From: Holosporales bacterium
GTDB taxonomy: Bacteria > Pseudomonadota > Alphaproteobacteria > RUG11792
DNA: 9,920 bases
Assembly: GCA_031257415.1 (NCBI GenBank)
Contig: JAIROR010000069.1
Location: 1 to 9,920, forward strand
Direction: 5' to 3'
This document shows positions 1 to 5,937 of the stretch, in pieces; the first letter of the stretch is position 1, and each line of letters begins with the position of its first letter. The position numbers were made by a program, and so were the translations under genes. The notes under the pieces are model-generated. The model did not search any database and was not told the DNA's origin. It saw nothing but the letters and a program-made list of their open reading frames with translations.

Positions 1-587
1 ATGGAGATACATATGAAGGAAGGTATGAAGGTGGTCTAAAAAACGGAAAAGGAATAATGAAGTTTGCAGATGGAGAAGTGTATGAAGGAGGTTGGAAAGG
101 TGGAGTAAAAGAAGGAAGAGGCACGATGACATACGCAAATGGAGATAAATATGAAGGAGATTGGAAAGGTGGAGTAAAAGAAGGAAGAGGCAATATGACA
201 TACATAAATGGAGATAAATATGAAGGAGATTGGAAAGAAGACAGAGTAGACGGCTGGGGAAAAATGACGTACGCAAATGGAAATATATATGAAGGAGATT
301 GGAAAGGTGGAGTAATAGAAGGAAGAGGAAAGATGATATACGAAAATGGAGATATATATACAGGAAAATTGGTGAATGGATCAAAAGAAGGACCAGGCAA
401 GGTGACGTTCGCAAATGATAAAAAGTGGTTATCGCTCGAATGTAATTTTAAGAATAATAAAATAGACGAAAGCAAATTGATCACGTATACAAACAAAAAT
501 GGAGATGTATATATAGGAAAATTGGTGAATGGTAAGCTAGGGTTAAATAAGGTTGCGCGGTCTTTTACACCCGGTCTTAAAAAGTAG
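1..587 (+). CDS. MORN-repeat protein, 5' end outside window
   Basis: The reading frame is open to the left edge: the frame of the ATG at 57 continues upstream without a stop and encodes more MORN sequence (YEG-x-Y-EGG-L-KNGKG), so that ATG is internal and the real start lies before the window. About six clear MORN units of 23-24 residues follow (YEGxWKxGxxEGxGxMTYxNGD), then two or more degenerate ones, and a short non-MORN tail (RSFTPGLKK). MORN repeats form beta-hairpin rods that bind phospholipids or partner proteins; in bacteria their roles are mostly unknown, and host-associated species often carry many. At DNA level the repeats have an almost exact 69-bp period (copies begin near 99, 168 and 306), so unequal recombination could change the copy number. 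The final unit loses the consensus near the 3' end, which may be natural decay or a break by the adjacent non-coding element. The family call is firm; the function is unknown. Confidence 0.9.
   Translation, partial: GDTYEGRYEGGLKNGKGIMKFADGEVYEGGWKGGVKEGRGTMTYANGDKYEGDWKGGVKEGRGNMTYINGDKYEGDWKEDRVDGWGKMTYANGNIYEGDWKGGVIEGRGKMIYENGDIYTGKLVNGSKEGPGKVTFANDKKWLSLECNFKNNKIDESKLITYTNKNGDVYIGKLVNGKLGLNKVARSFTPGLKK
75..372 (+). repeat. 69-bp tandem repeats encoding MORN units
   Basis: The segment starting GGTGGAGTAAAAG at 99 recurs at 168 and, with one change, at 306, in steps of 69 bp or multiples of it. The unit near 237 is diverged. Nearly identical neighbouring copies suggest recent duplication rather than only old protein-level repetition. 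Confidence 0.85.
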
Positions 588-596
588 CCTATCAGA

Positions 597-745
597 GACT
601 GTTGAACTGGCCCCGATTGCGAGTGTGTTCATCAACTTTTGAATGGTGAATATTTTTGGCAAAACATTTTTGTTGTAGTAAAAGAGATTATTCGATAGAA
701 TGGATGCTCTGCAAAACGGCCGACCCGAAGGGCTATTCAACAGTC
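597..745. repeat. 149-bp segment bounded by 10-bp inverted repeats
   Basis: GACTGTTGAA at 597-606 is exactly the reverse complement of TTCAACAGTC at 736-745. Similar bases continue inward from the arms (CTGGCCC against TAGCCC). The size and ends would fit a small non-autonomous mobile element, but no target-site duplication is evident and there is only one copy in the window. Confidence 0.4.
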
Positions 746-880
746 CCATCATAATAGATAGACTTCCTTCGAAACCGTCAGGATCAGGATTTTGGGAAGG
801 AGACGCGGAGCGCAGAAGCAGAGTGTATAAGCATTTGCGCACTGGCTCGACGAGTGGGGCTTTGTGTTTTAGCTAGGAGC

Positions 881-906
881 AGAAAGACCGGCCCCAAGAC
901 CGGTCC
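881..906 (-). terminator. Rho-independent terminator for the coiled-coil gene
   Basis: Read on the minus strand, GACCGG pairs with CCGGTC across an 8-base loop (stem arms 900-905 and 886-891), followed by TTTCT. It lies about 100 bases downstream of the stop of the minus-strand gene ending at 1003, where its terminator would be expected. The U-tract is short, so the call is moderate. Confidence 0.5.
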
Positions 907-917
907 ACAAAACCACA

Positions 918-951
918 CTAAAAACTATCCTAAAAACTATCCTAAAAACTA
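918..951. repeat. 12-bp tandem repeat, 2.8 copies
   Basis: CTAAAAACTATC occurs at 918-929 and 930-941, and its first ten bases again at 942-951. It lies in the 3' untranslated region of the minus-strand coiled-coil gene. No function is evident. Confidence 0.85.
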
Positions 952-1002
952 ATTATGTCGAGTTTGGCAGGAGGTCTATTATAGGCAAATTCCCAAGATG
1001 TG

Positions 1003-2817
1003 TTATGATTCAATGGTTTCTTCGGCATTATTTGTAATATTATTTGCGCAATTTGATACAACTTCTTGATCTTCGTCTGACAAAAATAGTTTATAGATTT
1101 CGTCAAGCTCTTGCTCCCGAATCCGGGCCTGCTCTTGCTCCCGAATCCGGGCCTGCTTCTGAAGTTCCTTTTCCTGAAACTCCTGAAACTCCTGAATCTC
1201 CTTGCTCCGACGATCCCGTTCTTCTTGCTCCCAAATCCGGGCCTGCTTCTGAAGTTCCTTTTCCTGAAACTCCTGAAATTCCTGAATCTCCTTGCTCAGA
1301 CGAGCTTGCTCTTGCTCCCGAATCCTGGCCTGCTCTTCTTGCTCCCGAATCTGGGCCTGTTTCTGAAATTCCTTTTCATAAAACTCCTTGCTCCGACGAA
1401 CCTGCTCTTCTAGTTCCTGAATCAGGGTTTGCTCTCGCCCAGCCAACTTCAGCTTAAGCAAGGATTGTTCTTCAGCGTCTTTTGTTTTTGGATTCAGCAG
1501 AGAATCGATATCATAGTCGATCGAGTTATAGCGTGTTGATACGTCTTCGGGATTGGTAGCTTGCAGTTTTCTATACACCTCATCTATCTTAGCCAAATCG
1601 CTTTCTATGAGCCTTAATTCATCTTTTAGTCTTTTAACTTTATCTGTATATTCGGTGCTGTTATAGTAGTAATAGCTTTTTGAAGCTTCTGCGAGAGACT
1701 TCATTTTATTGTATTCTTGCTTGCTCTCTAGAAGTTTTTTATTGGTAATCTCTAGAGCTTTCTTGTCATTCTTAAGATTTTCTTGCGCGAGTTCTAGATG
1801 TTCTTTGGCATTTTTAAGTCTTTCTTTCATAATGGCAACCTTTTCATCAGCATCAGATCCATCGATAGCAAGGTTGATATAGGAAGATTTAGGAGCAAAA
1901 TTAGTATTGGATGATTCTTCATTATTTTCGCAGAGAACATGCTCAATAGTCGCCCTAGTGAGAACAATGTATGGCACCAAAGATTCTTCAAGAAGCTCTC
2001 GATGCGCTATCTCAATGGGTTTTTCATTGAGCATATGACCAATACGCACATCAATACGCAACTCCTCTTGTATTGAAGTTGCATTGGACAATTCTTGTTC
2101 AGCCACGTCTGATGCTTGTTTTACTTCTTTTTTTGCTTTTTGGGTGGCAGTTTCTCTTTCGGCATGCTCTTGCTTGGCAGATTTGTATTCTTGTTTTCTT
2201 TTCTCGAGCTCTTCTTCATAAAGTTTGGTTTTTGCCTTCAAATTTTGCCCTACTAGTAGCACAAATTTATTGCGTTTTTCCTCTATCTTCTTAATCTCTT
2301 CAAGCAATCCTTCGCGAATTCTCTTTTCTTTAATTGTGCCGGATTTATGCCAGCATAGTATGTTGATGTATGTCGATCTGTCGTGCGGCATGCCACAACG
2401 TTTACAACAGTGCATCTCGTCTAGTTTCTCTTTGTTTAATTCGCCGATCGCTACATACACAGTTATATTGTCTAACTTGTAGAGCAGTTCTTCGCTCGTC
2501 CTTATAAGTTCATCACTTGCTTTTATAAGTTCGTCCTCTGTTTTTGAAAAGTTGAACGTTTCTCCTCCAGAGAATGATTCGCTACTTGCCGCCGCAATAC
2601 AAAAACTCTGACAAAGAATTGTGTTGTCTAATATGTTGCCGTCATTCTTTTCCATAGAATTAGGCAGTTTTTCAAAGAATAATTTACCGCTTTCTGTTGT
2701 TGCCATGCAAGAATTCTGACAAAGAATTGTGCCCGCTGTGAACAGACCAACCATACAAAATTTGTTGAGTTTTATCGTTATTCTTTGATGAATATTTCTT
2801 CTCAATAGTTTTCTCAT
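1003..2817 (-). CDS. Exported Gln/Glu-rich coiled-coil protein, unknown function
   Basis: I do not recognise a family for this 604-residue protein. The basic N-terminus (MRKLLRRN, K-rich to residue 19) followed by a hydrophobic stretch around residues 20-39 (FCMVGLFTAGTILC) looks like a signal peptide with possible cleavage after CMA. Residues 137-157 contain CC-x2-C ... LCWH, a zinc-finger-like cluster. From about 160 to 260 and 325 to 420 the sequence is long charged helix typical of coiled coils. Residues 465-570 are tandem repeats of about 30 residues (EIQEFQEFQEKELQKQARI) with shorter RIREQEQA units. A short tail (LDEIYKLFLSDEDQE) follows. It starts 60 bases after trkA on the same strand, with its own candidate promoter, and ends before a hairpin. 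The structure suggests a periplasmic, surface or secreted filamentous protein, possibly acting on a host; that role is inference. Confidence 0.8.
   Translation of the reverse strand: MRKLLRRNIHQRITIKLNKFCMVGLFTAGTILCQNSCMATTESGKLFFEKLPNSMEKNDGNILDNTILCQSFCIAAASSESFSGGETFNFSKTEDELIKASDELIRTSEELLYKLDNITVYVAIGELNKEKLDEMHCCKRCGMPHDRSTYINILCWHKSGTIKEKRIREGLLEEIKKIEEKRNKFVLLVGQNLKAKTKLYEEELEKRKQEYKSAKQEHAERETATQKAKKEVKQASDVAEQELSNATSIQEELRIDVRIGHMLNEKPIEIAHRELLEESLVPYIVLTRATIEHVLCENNEESSNTNFAPKSSYINLAIDGSDADEKVAIMKERLKNAKEHLELAQENLKNDKKALEITNKKLLESKQEYNKMKSLAEASKSYYYYNSTEYTDKVKRLKDELRLIESDLAKIDEVYRKLQATNPEDVSTRYNSIDYDIDSLLNPKTKDAEEQSLLKLKLAGREQTLIQELEEQVRRSKEFYEKEFQKQAQIREQEEQARIREQEQARLSKEIQEFQEFQEKELQKQARIWEQEERDRRSKEIQEFQEFQEKELQKQARIREQEQARIREQELDEIYKLFLSDEDQEVVSNCANNITNNAEETIES
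1111..1400 (-). repeat. Nested 24-bp and 90-bp tandem repeats within coding sequence
   Basis: Units start at CCGGG 1147 and CCGGG 1237, exactly 90 bp apart; a third begins at 1324, after an 87-bp unit, and decays. Next to them a 24-bp subunit beginning TTGCTCCCGAATCCGGGCCT occurs at 1111 and again at 1135. All lengths are multiples of three, so the reading frame of the coiled-coil protein is kept while its length can vary. Confidence 0.9.
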
Positions 2818-2857
2818 TTCTTCACGATCATTAAAAATATTACAGTCCCATGACCTA

Positions 2858-2886
2858 ACTATAACATACTTTAGTGCTCAATACAA
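2858..2886 (-). promoter_or_regulatory. Candidate sigma-70 promoter of the coiled-coil gene
   Basis: On the minus strand TTGTAT (2881-2886) and TATAGT (2858-2863) are separated by 17 bp. The -10 matches 5 of 6 consensus bases and the -35 only 3 of 6. Transcription would begin near 2851, giving a leader of about 33 bases before the ATG at 2817. The -35 lies in the last codons of trkA, so read-through from trkA is also possible. Confidence 0.45.
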
Positions 2887-4251
2887 ATATTTTGGTTTTT
2901 CTTTGAATAAGTTGTTTATTTTATGTACTGAATCTTTACTGGATACCAAAACTATCTTGTCTCCTGCGTTAATGACCATTCTCTTTGGAGTCATATGGAC
3001 CTTATCCTCCCTGACAAGACATGACACCGCGACAGTTTCGTCTGGGCAGATATCTTCAATCAAAACTCCTATTGCCCTACTGCTATCAACAATGTTTATA
3101 ATAAAGATTTCTATCGAATCATCAGCGAACGTGAAAACATTATCTACGTTCCCGTTTTTTATATAATGCAGTATTTTTGATACTATTGCCTTTCTTGAAT
3201 CAAGGATTGTATTGATGCCAAGAGCCTGCAGCAGGGGGATGTTCGTAATACTATTCACCATCGCTGCTATTTTTCTTGCTCCACATTTTTTGGCAAGAAG
3301 ACAAGATAGGATATTCTTTTTATCATCACCTGTTGTTGATATAACTGTGTTTACCCCATCAGCAATCGACTCACTCAGTATTTCAAAATCAAGAGCATCG
3401 CCATGTATAATCTCGATATCTTGCAAATCTTCAGACAATTCTTCCGCTCTTTTCATGTTCCTTTCAATAATCTTAACGGAAATATCTGTATTTAATCCTT
3501 GAACAGATTTTGCTATTTCTTCCGCTATTTTGCCACCGCCAACAAGAAGAACTCTGTTTTCCACGCGTTCCGAATATCCAAAGAGTTCCATGATTTTGTT
3601 TAGGTCTTCTTGCTTAATAACGAGATATACCTTATCATTATCCATAATGATTGTCGTTTTTCGAGGTATGAATGATTTGCCATCGCGCTCTATGAATAGT
3701 ATCGCAATAGGCGCGTTGTTTGATACATTATGAATAGATCTTATTGGCGCATTTATAAATGATGTTTTTCTGGTGCACTGAACGCCCACAATTCGAAGCC
3801 TGTTGTCAATACATGAGATAACATCGAGGGCTCCGTATACGGAAAGGCTCCTCACTATTATCGACGAAATCTCTATCTCCGGGGAAGCCTTCATGTCGAT
3901 TGCAAACTTATTCTTCCCGAATAACTTTGCGTTCATTATATATGACTTGTTGCTCAACACTGCTATTTTTGTCTCGACCCCAAAAATAAAGCTTGCTATT
4001 TGACAAGCAACAATGTTTGTTTCATCCGAGGAAGTCGTTGCAATAACTATGTCCGCTTCATCAGCTCCAGCCTCCTCAAGAACGGCTAAATCAACAATAT
4101 CTCCGTATACAGCTTTTACATCAAGCTTCTCGTTGATCTTCCGCAAAATTTCCTTATTGTAATCAACAATAGAAACGTTGTATTCTTCAAACGAAAGCTG
4201 CTTCGCTATCTCGTAGCCGACGCGCCCAGCACCAAAAATAACAACTTTCAT
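2878..4251 (-). CDS. trkA: Trk potassium uptake regulator TrkA
   Basis: TrkA is the cytoplasmic NAD(H)-binding gating subunit of the TrkH/TrkG potassium channel. The 457 residues match the usual length of about 458 and the double-RCK architecture. The first Rossmann domain has GAGRVG at 7-12 and acidic D30 at the end of the second strand; the first RCK-C domain lies at about 140-225. The second Rossmann domain has VLLVGGGKIAEE at about 234-245 with E263, followed by a second RCK-C domain at about 375-455. The ATG start is supported by AGGA (minus strand, 4259-4262) seven bases upstream. No trkH gene is in the window, so the channel subunit must be elsewhere. The gene is divergent from dksA and is followed on the same strand by the exported coiled-coil gene. 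It appears intact. Confidence 0.95.
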   Translation of the reverse strand: MKVVIFGAGRVGYEIAKQLSFEEYNVSIVDYNKEILRKINEKLDVKAVYGDIVDLAVLEEAGADEADIVIATTSSDETNIVACQIASFIFGVETKIAVLSNKSYIMNAKLFGKNKFAIDMKASPEIEISSIIVRSLSVYGALDVISCIDNRLRIVGVQCTRKTSFINAPIRSIHNVSNNAPIAILFIERDGKSFIPRKTTIIMDNDKVYLVIKQEDLNKIMELFGYSERVENRVLLVGGGKIAEEIAKSVQGLNTDISVKIIERNMKRAEELSEDLQDIEIIHGDALDFEILSESIADGVNTVISTTGDDKKNILSCLLAKKCGARKIAAMVNSITNIPLLQALGINTILDSRKAIVSKILHYIKNGNVDNVFTFADDSIEIFIINIVDSSRAIGVLIEDICPDETVAVSCLVREDKVHMTPKRMVINAGDKIVLVSSKDSVHKINNLFKEKPKYLY

Positions 4252-4452
4252 TGAGCGATCCTATATGGATAATCCAGCACAGGGCTATGATACACCAAAA
4301 CGACAATTGGCAGGAATCAATCGTTCTATACCCTTTAACAAATGACTTGGATTTGGCCAAAATGCCCACGTCAATTTGCCTTTGCTCCAGCAGTCTCTGT
4401 AGTGTGTTTGGATATGGATCTTTCGCTTCACAGACAGTTTGCAAAATCTTGG

Positions 4453-4481
4453 TTGCATGCAACGATTTTTTGATGGATAAT
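4453..4481 (+). promoter_or_regulatory. Sigma-70 promoter of dksA-era
   Basis: TTGCAT (4453-4458) and GATAAT (4476-4481) are separated by 17 bp, with 4 and 5 matches to consensus. A start near 4488 gives a leader of about 33 bases before the ATG at 4521. This supports the short DksA and argues against a start at the TTG at 4251. Confidence 0.6.
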
Positions 4482-4520
4482 TGTCGTATTGTACATGCTT
4501 TTTTCAACCTGTATGTTTAT

Positions 4521-4928
4521 ATGTTTAACAAAAAACCGGACGGCCACTACCTAACGAGCGAGCAGTTGGAGTATTTTAGGGCAAAGCTTTTGAATTGGAA
4601 GAGTGATCTTTTGAAGGAGAGCTTTGAGGTTAAGGAATTTCTCGCGGAGGAAGTAGACGTGGAGGCCGATATGGCTGACACAGCCTGCAATATAATCAAC
4701 CAATCTATAGAGCTCAGAACTAAAGACAGGAAAAGGAAGCTTATTCATAAAATAGAGGAGGCGATTGCCAAGATAGATAACGGAACGTATGGATATTGTG
4801 AAGAGACTGGCAAGCCAATAGGAATTAAACGATTGGAGGCGAGGCCGATAGCGACGTTGTGCATAGAGGCGCAGGAAATGCACGAAAAAGCGGAGCGAGA
4901 GTTCAGAGAAGACGTTATAAATGAATAA
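4521..4928 (+). CDS. dksA: RNA polymerase-binding transcription factor DksA
   Basis: DksA enters the RNA polymerase secondary channel and, with (p)ppGpp, adjusts transcription of rRNA and biosynthetic genes. From the ATG at 4521 the protein has 135 residues, close to other alphaproteobacterial DksA proteins, and begins with the family pattern (LTSEQLEYFRAKLLNWK). The coiled-coil tip motif DxxDxA is present as DMADTA at residues 50-55. The zinc-finger region reads C93-E-E-T96 and C114-I-E-A117, so two of the four zinc ligands are lost, as in the cysteine-poor DksA type of alphaproteobacteria. The frame is open back to a TTG at 4251, but the extra 90 residues are not DksA-like and lie upstream of the promoter. 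No strong ribosome-binding site is visible before 4521. The last eight bases overlap the start of era, so the two genes are probably translated together. Confidence 0.92.
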   Translation: MFNKKPDGHYLTSEQLEYFRAKLLNWKSDLLKESFEVKEFLAEEVDVEADMADTACNIINQSIELRTKDRKRKLIHKIEEAIAKIDNGTYGYCEETGKPIGIKRLEARPIATLCIEAQEMHEKAEREFREDVINE

Positions 4929-5817
4929 TAGCAAGTGCGGATTCGTCGCTATTGTAGGAGAACCAAATTCCGGCAAGTCAACGCTTGTTAATGCGATTGT
5001 TGGGGAGAAGATTTCTATAGTGTCCCCGAAGGCGCAGACAACGAGGCGGCAGATACGCGGGATTGCGCAATACGAAGATGAGCAGATAATCTTTGTTGAT
5101 ACGCCGGGTTTTTTCAGGGCGAGAACTTCACTGGAGAAAGTGCTCGTGCGGAACTTCAGGCATTCCTACGAGGATTCCGACATCATACTTGTTATGGTGG
5201 ACGCGACTTCCTCTTTTCTTTCGATGACTTTTTCGTTCATAGAGAAACTTGAATCCATTGAAGTCGAATCCAAGCAAAAAATCATAGTTGCGATAAATAA
5301 AGTTGATAAGGCAAAAAAAGACAACATTTTGAAAATAGCGAAGAAACTATCAGATTATAAATTTATAAATGAAGTTTTCATGATCTCGGCACTTAATAAC
5401 GACGGCGTTCAAAGTGTTGTGAACTATTTGAAAAACAACATACCGGATGGTCCTTTCCTATATGAGACTGATCGAAAAACTGATATGGATATGGTTTTCA
5501 GGCTTGCGGAGATTACAAGAGAAAATGTATATAAAATTTTATCCGAAGAACTTCCGTATTCTATATATATAGAAACTGAGTTATTCAAAGAAACCGATAA
5601 AAAAGTCAGAATTTTTCAGGCGATTGTCGTTATGAGGGATTCGCAAAAAGGAATAGTTATAGGCGCGAAAGGAGAGAGAATAAAACGCATAAAAGATCTT
5701 TCTATCAGAGACATGAAAGAACTGTTGAATAAAAAAGTTGAATTGCGATTGTTTGTGAAGGTGAAGGAAAAATGGGCAGACAGCAAGACTCATCTTCAAA
5801 ATGCCGGGATTTTATAA
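4921..5817 (+). CDS. era: GTPase Era, 16S rRNA/30S assembly factor
   Basis: Era is an essential GTPase that binds the 3' end of 16S rRNA during 30S subunit maturation. All G motifs are visible in the 298 residues: G1 GEPNSGKST at 13-21, G2 threonines at 40-41, G3 DTPG at 60-63, G4 NKVD at 126-129 and G5 SAL at 156-158. The C-terminal KH domain has the RNA-binding GIVIGAKGERI signature at 244-254 and ends in the typical WADSKTHL region. Its length is typical for the family. The ATG lies inside the end of dksA (8-base overlap), with AGAGAAG about ten bases upstream, indicating an operon and translational coupling. No clear terminator follows. Confidence 0.97.
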   Translation: MNNSKCGFVAIVGEPNSGKSTLVNAIVGEKISIVSPKAQTTRRQIRGIAQYEDEQIIFVDTPGFFRARTSLEKVLVRNFRHSYEDSDIILVMVDATSSFLSMTFSFIEKLESIEVESKQKIIVAINKVDKAKKDNILKIAKKLSDYKFINEVFMISALNNDGVQSVVNYLKNNIPDGPFLYETDRKTDMDMVFRLAEITRENVYKILSEELPYSIYIETELFKETDKKVRIFQAIVVMRDSQKGIVIGAKGERIKRIKDLSIRDMKELLNKKVELRLFVKVKEKWADSKTHLQNAGIL

Positions 5818-5872
5818 GAATTTATCGTAATTGATATATAATTATAAATTGCATACTGGGAACAAAATGAAG

Positions 5873-5901
5873 TTGAACATTCTGTTAATCTATGATACAA
5901 T
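5873..5901 (+). promoter_or_regulatory. Strong sigma-70 promoter of the second coiled-coil gene
   Basis: TTGAAC (5873-5878) and TACAAT (5896-5901) with an ideal 17-bp spacer. Transcription would begin near 5908, about 30 bases before the ATG at 5938. The gene is therefore expressed independently of dksA-era. Confidence 0.75.
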
Positions 5902-5926
5902 ACTTGGGTGGTCGCATATTTTATTT

Positions 5927-5931
5927 AGGGA
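5927..5931 (+). promoter_or_regulatory. Ribosome-binding site for the 5938 start
   Basis: AGGGA lies six bases upstream of the ATG at 5938. It fixes the start of the exported protein and its signal peptide. Confidence 0.7.
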
Positions 5932-5937
5932 ATTGTT

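Larger units (their letters stand above)
588..1002. other. Non-coding spacer (415 bases)
   Basis: No convincing gene is present. The stretch holds a 10-bp inverted repeat with arms at 597-606 and 736-745, a terminator-like hairpin at 886-905 and a 12-bp tandem repeat at 918-951. A 99-codon frame on the minus strand (543-842) runs into the MORN gene and resembles no known protein. The base composition around 690-800 is richer in GC than the neighbouring genes, which may indicate a foreign or repeated element. Confidence 0.6.

Noticed and set aside
543..842. 99-codon minus-strand frame next to the MORN gene
   Set aside because: It overlaps the MORN gene, covers the inverted-repeat segment, and its translation matches no family I know; no ribosome-binding site is evident.
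1044..1457. 137-codon plus-strand frame rich in Pro, Glu and Ser repeats
   Set aside because: It is the antisense of the repeat region of the coiled-coil gene; in-phase repeats keep the opposite frames open.
4187..4507. 106-codon minus-strand frame overlapping the trkA start
   Set aside because: It runs into trkA in another frame and has no recognised family; mentioned only as a possible gene remnant.
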